From an uncultured Oxalobacteraceae bacterium (GTDB taxonomy: Bacteria > Pseudomonadota > Gammaproteobacteria > Burkholderiales > Burkholderiaceae), in NCBI GenBank assembly GCA_946478765.1, contig CAMLDH010000003.1, positions 1-35,087 on the forward strand: a stretch of DNA of 35,087 bases, given 5' to 3'. The notes below the pieces were generated by a model. The model did no database searches, was not told the origin of the DNA, and saw nothing but the letters and a program-made list of their open reading frames with translations. Shown here in pieces: positions 19,045 to 27,085 of this stretch. The number at the start of each line of letters is the position of its first letter. The first letter of the stretch is position 1. A program made the position numbers and the translations under genes.

Positions 19045-20721
19045 TTGATACTAACGATTTTGGATAACATTTTCCTCGTCGGTCTGATGGGCGCGGGCAA
19101 GACCACGGTCGGCCGCGCTCTCGCGAAGAAGCTCAACAAGCGGTTCATCGATTCGGATCATGAGATAGAGGCGCGTACCGGCGCCTCTATTCCATTGATT
19201 TTCGAGATCGAGGGCGAGGCGGGTTTTCGTCAGCGCGAAACGGAAGTGATACGTGACCTGACCGCGCAACAAGACATCGTGCTGGCGACCGGCGGCGGCG
19301 CAATCCTGGCATCGGAAAACCGCGCGTATCTGAAAACGCGTGGGACCGTGATCTATCTGCGGGCCAGCGTCAACAGCATTTTGCAACGGACCAGCCACGA
19401 CAAGAATCGTCCGTTGCTGCAAACCGCGGACCCGCGCAAAAAGATCGAGGAACTCGCGCGCGCGCGCGAGCCTTACTATTGCGACGTGGCCGATCTCATT
19501 ATCGAAACCGGCCGCCCGAACATGCATGCGCTGGTACAAGCCATTTTGACGCAACTCCAGGAGTTGACCGGCAAACCGTTCGATACTCAAGCATCCTTTA
19601 CAGACGATTTTGCAGAACCTTCAATGAATGCACCGCCATCCAACCCCATCACCTTGCAAGTCGATCTCGGCGAGCGCAGTTATCCGATTGCGATCGGTCA
19701 ATCGCTGTTATCCAATCCCGACCTGATCGGGCGCCATGTGACAGGCGAACGCGTGGCTATCGTGACCAACACGACTGTCGGTCCGCTTTATCTCGATCGC
19801 CTGACCAAAACCTTGAATGCGGCCGGCAAGCAAGTGACGCCCATCGTATTGCCGGACGGTGAGGAAGAGAAGAATTGGGCCAACCTGATGCAGATCTTCG
19901 ACGTCTTGCTTGGCGAAAAATGCGATCGCAAGATCACGCTGGTCGCGTTGGGCGGCGGCGTTATCGGCGACATGACCGGCTTCGCCGCCGCTTCCTATAT
20001 GCGCGGCGTGCCGTTTATCCAGGTGCCGACGACCTTGTTGGCGCAAGTCGATTCCTCGGTGGGCGGCAAGACCGGTATCAATCACCCGCTGGGCAAGAAC
20101 ATGATCGGTGCGTTCTACCAGCCGCAAGCGGTGATCGCGGACACGACCACATTGAATACGCTGCCCGCACGCGAACTGGCAGCAGGCCTGGCCGAAGTGA
20201 TCAAGCACGGCGCGATCATCGATGTGGCGTTTTTCGATTGGATCGAAGCGAATATTGCAAAGCTCGTTGCCAAGGATGCGCAAGCGCTGGCCTACGCGAT
20301 CCAGCGTTCGTGCGAAATCAAGGCCGATGTGGTGCGACAGGATGAACGCGAAGGCGGGCTGCGGGCCATCCTCAATTTCGGCCATACCTTCGGCCATGCG
20401 ATCGAAGCCGGGCTCGGCTATGGCGAATGGCTGCATGGCGAAGCAGTGGGCTGCGGGATGGTGATGGCTGCCGATTTATCCTGCCGTTTGGGTTTCATTG
20501 ACGAGGCCGCAAAGCAGCGCGTTGTCGCACTGGTGCACGCTGCCGGTTTGCCGACCGTCGCGCCCGACTTGGGCAGCGAGCGCTGGCTGGAATTGATGCA
20601 GGTCGACAAGAAAAATGAAGGCGGCCAGATCAAGTTCATTTTGTTGAACCCGCTTGGGACGCCGCTCATTACGACGGTGCCGCACGAGGTTTTGTTGAGC
20701 ACACTCAAGGCGTGCGTTTAA
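19045..20721 (+). CDS. aroKB: Fused shikimate kinase / 3-dehydroquinate synthase (AroK-AroB)
   Basis: One uninterrupted frame of 558 codons covers two shikimate-pathway enzymes. Residues 1-180 are shikimate kinase: P-loop GLMGAGKTT at 13-21, DSDHEIE and LATGGGAIL. From about residue 205 the sequence is 3-dehydroquinate synthase: [36 protein letters not shown] and the metal-site region [11 protein letters not shown]. The link (about 181-204) has no stop. AroB could also start internally at ATG 19624 (MNAPPSNP), but no good ribosome site precedes it. The N-terminal start is TTG 19045 or TTG 19060, both without a clear Shine-Dalgarno. In many betaproteobacteria aroK and aroB are separate adjacent genes. 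Confidence 0.9.
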   Translation: MILTILDNIFLVGLMGAGKTTVGRALAKKLNKRFIDSDHEIEARTGASIPLIFEIEGEAGFRQRETEVIRDLTAQQDIVLATGGGAILASENRAYLKTRGTVIYLRASVNSILQRTSHDKNRPLLQTADPRKKIEELARAREPYYCDVADLIIETGRPNMHALVQAILTQLQELTGKPFDTQASFTDDFAEPSMNAPPSNPITLQVDLGERSYPIAIGQSLLSNPDLIGRHVTGERVAIVTNTTVGPLYLDRLTKTLNAAGKQVTPIVLPDGEEEKNWANLMQIFDVLLGEKCDRKITLVALGGGVIGDMTGFAAASYMRGVPFIQVPTTLLAQVDSSVGGKTGINHPLGKNMIGAFYQPQAVIADTTTLNTLPARELAAGLAEVIKHGAIIDVAFFDWIEANIAKLVAKDAQALAYAIQRSCEIKADVVRQDEREGGLRAILNFGHTFGHAIEAGLGYGEWLHGEAVGCGMVMAADLSCRLGFIDEAAKQRVVALVHAAGLPTVAPDLGSERWLELMQVDKKNEGGQIKFILLNPLGTPLITTVPHEVLLSTLKACV

Positions 20722-20764
20722 TGGTCTGCAACAATCAATTTCTGTCATATCAATTGCATCGGAT

Positions 20765-21919
20765 ATGGGGATGAATCTCGAAGCGCACCTCGCACCGTAT
20801 GCCGCGCATTCAGCGACATCGCGAGGACGGCGTTTCTCCGAACCTGCGCCTGCATCGCGCACCGAATTCCAGCGTGACCGCGACCGCATCATTCACTCGA
20901 CCGCGTTTCGCCGGCTCGAATACAAAACGCAAGTGTTCGTCAATCACGAAGGCGACCTGTTCCGCACCCGCTTGACGCATAGCATCGAAGTCGCGCAAAT
21001 CGCGCGCTCGATTGCGCGCAACCTGTACTTGAATGAAGACTTGGTCGAAGCGATTTCACTGGCGCATGACCTCGGCCATACGCCCTTCGGCCATGCCGGT
21101 CAGGAAGCGCTCAATGCCTGCATGAAGGACTTCGGCGGTTTCGAGCACAATCTGCAAAGCCTGCGCGTGGTGGATGAACTGGAAGAGCACTATGGCGCAT
21201 TCGATGGCTTGAACCTGATGTTCGATACGCGCGAAGGCATCCTGAAGCATTGCTCGCTTGCGAATGCAAAAAAATTCGGCGACATCGGCCTGCGTTTCAT
21301 CGAAAAGAAGCAACCCACGCTGGAGGCGCAACTGGCGAACCTGGCCGACGAAATCGCGTATAACAATCACGACATCGATGACGGATTGCGTTCCGGTTTG
21401 CTGACGATTGCGCAGCTGGATGAAGTCGATTTCTTCGCGCGCCATCGGCGTGAAGTGGAATCAATTTATCCCGGCATTACCGGCCGCCGCGCGATTCATG
21501 AAACGATCCGGCGCATGATCAATGCGCTGATTGTCGATCTGATCCACGCGTCGGAATTGCATATCCGGGACGCGCATTTGAAGACGGTGGACGATGTGCG
21601 CAATGCGGACGCGCTGATTACCTTTTCCGATGCGATGCGGGCCGAGGCATGGACGCTCAAGCGATTCCTGCGTCAGAATCTGTATCAGCATTATCAGGTC
21701 AACCGGATGACCAGCAAGGCGCGCCGCATCATTACCGAATTGTTCGACGCCTTCATGCAGGAGCCGGCATTGTTGTCGTCGGATTACCAGGCGGCCGATG
21801 GTGACGGGCGCCAGAAAGAACAAATACAAGCGCGCAAGGTTGCCGATTATATTGCCGGCATGACCGATCGCTATGCGATGCGCGAACATCGGCGCCTGTT
21901 TGTGGTGGATGAAATTTAA
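20765..21919 (+). CDS. dgt: Deoxyguanosinetriphosphate triphosphohydrolase-like protein
   Basis: This is an HD-domain enzyme that splits dNTPs into deoxynucleoside and triphosphate; exact substrate range is unknown for this subgroup. The 384-residue product carries the family start ([28 protein letters not shown]). The metal-binding HD motifs are [12 protein letters not shown] (H72) and [11 protein letters not shown] (H101, D102, H105, H110). ATG 20765 and ATG 20771 are both possible starts. It follows aroKB by 43 bases in the same direction, a common betaproteobacterial order. Confidence 0.93.
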   Translation: MGMNLEAHLAPYAAHSATSRGRRFSEPAPASRTEFQRDRDRIIHSTAFRRLEYKTQVFVNHEGDLFRTRLTHSIEVAQIARSIARNLYLNEDLVEAISLAHDLGHTPFGHAGQEALNACMKDFGGFEHNLQSLRVVDELEEHYGAFDGLNLMFDTREGILKHCSLANAKKFGDIGLRFIEKKQPTLEAQLANLADEIAYNNHDIDDGLRSGLLTIAQLDEVDFFARHRREVESIYPGITGRRAIHETIRRMINALIVDLIHASELHIRDAHLKTVDDVRNADALITFSDAMRAEAWTLKRFLRQNLYQHYQVNRMTSKARRIITELFDAFMQEPALLSSDYQAADGDGRQKEQIQARKVADYIAGMTDRYAMREHRRLFVVDEI

Positions 21920-21922
21920 CGG

Positions 21923-21939
21923 CCGGTGCTGTACACCGG
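21923..21939. terminator. Weak hairpin between convergent dgt and the hydrolase gene
   Basis: CCGGTG (21923-21928) pairs with CACCGG (21934-21939) around a 5-base loop. Neither strand has a proper T-run, so termination activity is doubtful, but its place between convergent genes fits. Confidence 0.3.
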
Positions 21940-21989
21940 TCTACTCATCCTGCAGTCCATCTCCAATAATTCTGCTGGCAAACAACGCA

Positions 21990-23078
21990 CTATCGCAGCG
22001 TGCGCAGCGGATGCGCGTATGCCGGCCAGGCCGGATCAAAAAAACGCGCAATCATTTCCGGCGTGACCGCGTCCAGTGTCGCCGGGTTCCAGCGGGGCGC
22101 ATTGTCCTTGTCGATGACAACGGCACGCATACCTTCCAGAATTTCGCCGTTCTCGAAATTCCGGCGCACCATGGTGCGTTCCATGCGCAGGCAATCGGCC
22201 ACATCCAGCGCCGCGCCGCGGCGAATTTGTTCCAGCGTCACGCACATCAGCAGGGGCGAGCGCTTTTGCATCACGGCCAGGATCTTTTGTGCGAACGCAC
22301 TGTCATCCTGCGCCAGCGATGCCGCGATCTGCTTGACGTCATCATGCGCAAAATGCCGGTCGATGCGGTTGCGCTCGGTCGCCAGTGTGCTGCCAGCCAG
22401 ATCCACCTGATCCTGAAATGGTGCAGCGAAGCGGCGGACGGCCGCACGATGGTCGGCCGTCGTCGTCTCCAGCACGCTAGTGAGCGCCGGTAATTGCGCC
22501 GACGGAACAAATACATCGGCCAGCCCTGCATAAAGTGCATCGGCGGCGCCGATCACTTCGCCGGTCACCCCGAGAAAGACGCCGAGCTGGCCCGGTGCGC
22601 GCGACAAAAAATAACTGCCGCCGACATCGGGGAAGAGCCCGATATTGACTTCGGGCATCGCCATCTTCGTGCGTTCGGTGACGATGCGCAATTGGCACGA
22701 CGGCCCGCTCTGCGCGATGCCCATCCCACCCCCCATCACGATGCCATCCATGAGTGCGATATAAGGCTTCGGATAAAAATGCGCAAGGTGGTTCAGCGCG
22801 TATTCTTCCGTAAAAAAATCTTCGATCGATGCGCTGCCGCCAGTGGGCGTAGCACGTCCCATGTCGTAAAAAAACCGGATGTCGCCGCCCGCACAAAAGG
22901 CTTTTTCACTCGAGCTCTTGATGACTACCGCGTGCACGCTTGTATCGTCGCGCCAGGCCATTAGCGCTTGCGTGATCGCGCGCACCATGTCGAGCGACAG
23001 CGAATTGAGTGCTTTCGGACGATCGAGCGTGAGAAGGCCGATGCCACTCTTGATCGTGGATTGGATGTATGCGGTCAT
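21990..23078 (-). CDS. Enoyl-CoA hydratase/isomerase family protein, 3-hydroxyisobutyryl-CoA hydrolase-like
   Basis: It probably hydrolyses 3-hydroxyisobutyryl-CoA in valine breakdown. The 362-residue length and conserved blocks fit this crotonase subgroup better than plain enoyl-CoA hydratases (about 260 residues). Visible are the substrate pocket AFCAGGDIRFFYD (about 62-74), the oxyanion-hole segment MDGIVMGGGMGIAQSG, and the subgroup signature MPEVNIGLFPDVGGSYFLSR with the expected catalytic glutamate. Start MTAYIQSTIK at 23078. A -10-like GATAAAAT lies on the minus strand at 23115-23122. This upstream stretch is repeated at the far side of the accessory island. Confidence 0.88.
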   Translation of the reverse strand: MTAYIQSTIKSGIGLLTLDRPKALNSLSLDMVRAITQALMAWRDDTSVHAVVIKSSSEKAFCAGGDIRFFYDMGRATPTGGSASIEDFFTEEYALNHLAHFYPKPYIALMDGIVMGGGMGIAQSGPSCQLRIVTERTKMAMPEVNIGLFPDVGGSYFLSRAPGQLGVFLGVTGEVIGAADALYAGLADVFVPSAQLPALTSVLETTTADHRAAVRRFAAPFQDQVDLAGSTLATERNRIDRHFAHDDVKQIAASLAQDDSAFAQKILAVMQKRSPLLMCVTLEQIRRGAALDVADCLRMERTMVRRNFENGEILEGMRAVVIDKDNAPRWNPATLDAVTPEMIARFFDPAWPAYAHPLRTLR

Positions 23079-23096
23079 GGCTGCAAATCGGGTGGG

Positions 23097-23131
23097 GGAA
23101 AGAGAAAGACTCCCATTTTATCGGCTAACGG
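23097..23131. repeat. Direct repeat, left copy, bracketing the accessory island
   Basis: This 35-base stretch matches 30847-30881 with a single mismatch (A at 23109, G at 30859). Weaker similarity continues on both sides, so about 75 bases are related, including the translation-start context of the hydrolase gene (ATGACCG here, ATGATCG in the other copy). It includes GATAAAAT on the minus strand, so it may be a duplicated promoter, or an insertion or recombination footprint. Confidence 0.85.
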
Positions 23132-23139
23132 GGTAGACC

Positions 23140-23466
23140 GAGGTAATTGACAGCCCGATGTGGGCTGGTTGCGCCAGGTAGGCAGCATTGACCGATGGGA
23201 ATGCCTTGAGCACCACCAAACTCATCAATTCAAACATCGAGGAAAACAACAATTCTCTTGTGTATTGCTTTTTTTGGGGGCGGGGCGAAGCAGGCATTGC
23301 GCCGCTCGGCATTCAGGACACGCTCCAACAAGGCCCTTACCATCACCGGGATCGGGCTTCTTTCCATGAAGCGTTTCAGGATTGCGCCCAATTCCATTTT
23401 TCCACCCGGCTTTAGAAAGCAATAGAGTAGAAAATTTGCGTGCTCTTCTCCGATTTTCAACGACAT
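23140..23466 (-). pseudogene. Frameshifted, truncated IS4-type transposase remnant
   Basis: From ATG 23466 the minus strand reads MSLKIGEEHANFLLYC, then VMVRALLERVLNAERRNACF. After a one-base frame change at a run of seven A (plus-strand T-run at 23269-23275), it continues QYTRELLFSSMFELMSLVVL, AFPSVNAAYLAQP and ITSVY. The joined sequence strongly resembles the N-terminal 100 or so residues of IS4-like transposases that I know from memory. It ends abruptly at the edge of the direct repeat near 23140, and the catalytic DDE region is absent. No terminal inverted repeat could be confirmed. Confidence 0.7.
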
Positions 23467-23544
23467 CGCTTTTCTCAGTTGCTGATGTAGATTTTGGGAA
23501 ATTTACTCACCTTGAAAGGGCTGGCAAAGCTACACCTATCATTC

Positions 23545-23570
23545 TTGACATGTTTGCAATGTATTGTCAA
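23545..23570. repeat. Inverted repeat upstream of the RHS gene
   Basis: TTGACA (23545-23550) and TGTCAA (23565-23570) face each other across 14 bases, 72 bases before the RHS start. Either arm also resembles a -35 element, but no matching -10 was found. It could be an operator or an old insertion-sequence end. The rest of 23467-23641 shows nothing further. Confidence 0.35.
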
Positions 23571-23641
23571 AAACACATTGACCGACGTCATGTTTCCCAT
23601 CTACACTGCGCGCCTTGTTAAATTTTTGGAAAGATGTCGCG

Positions 23642-26600
23642 ATGAATTTCGGGAGCCGGATCGTATCGACGGGTGTCAAGGCGATGTTGGCAGCGGTAGC
23701 GCTGCTGATGTCCTTGGGTATTTCTGCACAGGAGGTCATTCCTGACTTCTATCAAGACCCAGGGCTTTATCCGAACAGAAGCTATGTCAATCAAAGTTTT
23801 AATGAGCATATCGACCCATTCACGGGATCGCTGCAGCATCACTACGTTGACATCTCTTTGCCGGGCAACGGGGGCTTCGATCTCAAGGTTGTCCGTTCCT
23901 ACAACAGCGCCTCGGTTGATCCCCTCTTTAGCTACGATAACGAATCATTAGGAGGAATGGGCTGGTCGATTCATTTCGGACGGGTGCTCAAGGCAAAAGA
24001 TATGATGCCCTGTTTAAACCAGAATGCCCAGACAATTGCTGATAATCCGGTTCTGGAGTTACCTGACGGCAGTCGGCAGTTGCTTGCATTTACGGGTAAT
24101 GTTTCACCTCTTATGTTGACGACGCAGAGATGGCGGGCCGACTGTAACAGCTCAGGAACAGGTTTGGCGGTTTATTCACCTGACGGTACTCGCTATGACA
24201 TGACGCAACTGGTCAACATCTGGACTAGCGTTCATCCGGCTTACGCCTGGTACACGACCAAGATCACGGATCGAAATGGAAACTACGCGACCATCAACTA
24301 CGCTAACGGAAGTGCTGAAATTACCAGCATATCAACCAATGACGGTCGGTCGATCAGCTTTTCATACACCGCCAACGCAGGCACAAGTTGGCGCCGCATC
24401 ACACAGATCAGTGGCGCCGGTCAAACCTACAACTACGACTATCAGGCTGTCGCTAATGTCGTAGGCAAGTACTTATTGACCAGCGTCACACGCCCAGACA
24501 GTACAAGCTGGAAATATAGCTACAACGGCAATATATACAGTTATACGAACCCTTCCGCCGGTAGCTATTTGATGAACCAAGCCACTTACCCTCGGGGCGG
24601 CTCGATCAATTACGGCTATAGCTTCGTTTATTTTGATGCGCAAGCCAATTCGGGAAGCACTCCATCTACCGTGATAGCCAGCAAGTCCATCAGCACTGGC
24701 GGAAACTGGTCGTTCAGCTATGCGCCCGGCAATTCCAGCAATTACGACACCACGACGGTCAACTCGCCAAGCGGAACAGTGATCTATCGACATGTCGGCC
24801 CGAACTATTCAAGCTCGGGTACCGTTTGGATGGTGGGATTGCTCATGTCAAAGAATATCGGGGGCACACAAACCGAAACCTACACATGGGGCAAGCAAAA
24901 AATCTCCTATGAAACCTACTTTCGACCGGGTGCATTCGTCACCAAAGTGGACTCTGGTGAAACTAATGCGCCGATACTGACGCAAAAACAAATCAGTCGA
25001 AATGGCGCGACTTACAGCACGAGTTATAGCAATTTTGACAGCTACGGCAATCCCGGTAGCATGATCGAATCCGGGCCAAACGGCGGCAACCGGACCACCA
25101 GCCTGACGTACTACACCAACGCCTCGAAATGGATCGTCAAGCAGATCCAAAACGAGAGCTTCGGAAGCTCTGTGACCCGCAGCTTTGATGGCAACGGCAA
25201 TCTCACCAGCATCACCAGGGATGGCGTGACGACAAGCCATAGCTACGATAGTCAAGGCAATATCGCATCGACGATTTTCCCGAGATCGCTCACGCACAGC
25301 TATTCGAACTACAGACGCGGCATTGCTCAATCCGAGTCCCAGCCGGGAGGCATCTTCATTTCACGAGTGGTGAGCGACGCCGGGAATGTGACTTCGGAAA
25401 CCAATGGCGAAGGCCGCACCACGAGCTATGACTACGACGGACTCAATCGTGTGATTTCCATCGGCTATCCGACTGGCAACGGGGTCTCTATTTCCTATGG
25501 ATATGGATTCCAATACAAAACGGCAACCCGCGGCAGTCTAACGGAAAGCATCACCTGCGATGGTTTTGGCCGACCCACCGGCATTACGCTGGGCGGCATC
25601 TCGCGCTCTTTCAGCTTTGACGCCCTTGGCAGAAAAACCTTCGAGTCCAATCCTGACAGCAGTTACGGCACCAGCTATCAATACGACATCCTGGATCGCG
25701 TCAACAGAGTCACCAACGCCGATGGAACATCCCAAATTATCTCCTATGGCGCCGGAACCAAGACCGTCACCGACGAGCTAGGCAAATCAACCACCTATTC
25801 CTACCGCGCTTACGGCGATCCCGCGCAAGAGTTCTTGATGAGTATCACTGCACCAGACTCTTCTGGCAATGTGAGTTTGTCGCGCAATGGCAAAGATCTC
25901 GTTACGTCTGCAACACAGGGGGGCTTCACACGCAACTACAGCTACAACAGCAACTACTATCTGACTTCGGTCACCAATCCCGAAACCGGAACCACCAGCT
26001 ATGGACGCGATGCCGCCGGCAACATGACATCGCGCAGCGTCGGGTCGTCAGGTGCCACCAGCTATTCCTACGACGGACAAAACCGGCTCATCTCCGTGGT
26101 CTACCCGGGCAGCACGCCGTCCGTCACCCAGACTTACAGCAAGACTCACAAGCTGCTTACAGCGACTTCCTCTGCCGCCAGCCGCAGCTATGGTTATGAT
26201 GCCAACGACAACCTCACCAGCGAATCTGTGACAGTGGATGGCATCACATTGACGACAGGCTATGCATACAACGGCCTCGATCAACTGTCGTCGATCACTT
26301 ATCCCCGCTCCGGCAAGGTCGTCAGCTATTCGCCTGACGTGCTTGGCCGTCCCACGCAGGTATCCGGCTATGTCAGCAGCGTCGGCTACTGGCCTTCCGG
26401 GCAAGTCAAGCAAATCAACTACGCCAATGGAACGGTCACCGCCTACAACCAGAATTCTCGCCTATGGCCGAGTGCGTTCAGCACGCAAAAGAGCGGAGTG
26501 TATTCCGTCAACAGCAGTTATGGCTATGACGGCGTCGGCAACCTGACAAGCATCAACGATACGGCAGACGGCAGCTATAACCGCACGCTCGGTTACGACA

Positions 26601-27055
26601 ATATTCACCGCTTGACCAGCATTAGCGGTCCATGGGGAGGCGGCACAATTGCCTATGGCGGGACTGGGAACATATCGAGCCAAGTGCTCGGCGGTTTCAA
26701 CTTGTACTACAGTTATGACGGCTTGAATCGCTTGAGCAGCATCTCCGGCTACCGTGCCACGTCTTATGGTTATGACGCTTACGGCAATATCGTGAATGGT
26801 TCCGGCAACAGTTACACCTACGATGGCGTTCCGAATCTCACGTGCATCAATTGCTCCAACGCCTCGCTCAAGGTTGCGTACACCTATGATGGTCTCAACC
26901 AGCGTGTTTCGGTGACTAAGGCTGGCGTCAAGAGCTATGAGGTGTACGGTTCACACGGCAATCAGTTGATTGAATACACGCCAAGCCAATCCAACAAGCT
27001 TGTCGAATATATCTACCTGGGAGGCAAGCGCGTCGCACAACGTGTTACGCCTTGA
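23642..27055 (+). CDS. Secreted RHS/YD-repeat shell protein lacking the C-terminal core
   Basis: This 1137-residue protein is a Sec-exported YD-repeat protein. It has a signal peptide (MNFGSRIVSTGVKAMLAAVA, cleavage near ISA/QE, about 32). An RHS-type N-terminal block follows (FNEHIDPFTGSLQHHYVDIS, GNGGFDLKVVRSYN, GGMGWSIHFGRV), then many YD repeats with patterns such as SYDGQNRLISV, GYDNIHRLTSI and YSYDGLNRLSSI. It ends EYIYLGGKRVAQRVTP, which in complete RHS proteins is followed directly by the YYHND core. That core is missing here and starts in the next gene. ATG 23642 is preceded by GGAAAG; the frame opens at TTG 23615. No PAAR, VgrG or other type VI module is present. Confidence 0.88.
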   Translation: MNFGSRIVSTGVKAMLAAVALLMSLGISAQEVIPDFYQDPGLYPNRSYVNQSFNEHIDPFTGSLQHHYVDISLPGNGGFDLKVVRSYNSASVDPLFSYDNESLGGMGWSIHFGRVLKAKDMMPCLNQNAQTIADNPVLELPDGSRQLLAFTGNVSPLMLTTQRWRADCNSSGTGLAVYSPDGTRYDMTQLVNIWTSVHPAYAWYTTKITDRNGNYATINYANGSAEITSISTNDGRSISFSYTANAGTSWRRITQISGAGQTYNYDYQAVANVVGKYLLTSVTRPDSTSWKYSYNGNIYSYTNPSAGSYLMNQATYPRGGSINYGYSFVYFDAQANSGSTPSTVIASKSISTGGNWSFSYAPGNSSNYDTTTVNSPSGTVIYRHVGPNYSSSGTVWMVGLLMSKNIGGTQTETYTWGKQKISYETYFRPGAFVTKVDSGETNAPILTQKQISRNGATYSTSYSNFDSYGNPGSMIESGPNGGNRTTSLTYYTNASKWIVKQIQNESFGSSVTRSFDGNGNLTSITRDGVTTSHSYDSQGNIASTIFPRSLTHSYSNYRRGIAQSESQPGGIFISRVVSDAGNVTSETNGEGRTTSYDYDGLNRVISIGYPTGNGVSISYGYGFQYKTATRGSLTESITCDGFGRPTGITLGGISRSFSFDALGRKTFESNPDSSYGTSYQYDILDRVNRVTNADGTSQIISYGAGTKTVTDELGKSTTYSYRAYGDPAQEFLMSITAPDSSGNVSLSRNGKDLVTSATQGGFTRNYSYNSNYYLTSVTNPETGTTSYGRDAAGNMTSRSVGSSGATSYSYDGQNRLISVVYPGSTPSVTQTYSKTHKLLTATSSAASRSYGYDANDNLTSESVTVDGITLTTGYAYNGLDQLSSITYPRSGKVVSYSPDVLGRPTQVSGYVSSVGYWPSGQVKQINYANGTVTAYNQNSRLWPSAFSTQKSGVYSVNSSYGYDGVGNLTSINDTADGSYNRTLGYDNIHRLTSISGPWGGGTIAYGGTGNISSQVLGGFNLYYSYDGLNRLSSISGYRATSYGYDAYGNIVNGSGNSYTYDGVPNLTCINCSNASLKVAYTYDGLNQRVSVTKAGVKSYEVYGSHGNQLIEYTPSQSNKLVEYIYLGGKRVAQRVTP

Positions 27056-27073
27056 CACAGCCGTCAACTAACC

Positions 27074-27078
27074 AGGAG
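27074..27078 (+). promoter_or_regulatory. Strong Shine-Dalgarno of the second RHS gene
   Basis: AGGAG sits 7 bases before ATG 27086, inside the 30-base gap after the upstream TGA. It shows that the second RHS part is started independently and is not just the product of a broken frame. Confidence 0.8.
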
Positions 27079-27085
27079 ATTAAAA

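Noticed and set aside
23269..23275. Programmed frameshift signal in the transposase remnant
   Set aside because: The seven-A run resembles slippery sites, but joining the frames needs a +1 (or -2) change, not the usual -1, and the gene is truncated anyway. A simple indel is more likely.
24848..26413. Several 60-160-codon minus-strand frames within the RHS gene
   Set aside because: Repetitive YD-repeat coding produces open antisense frames; none has a ribosome site or domain.
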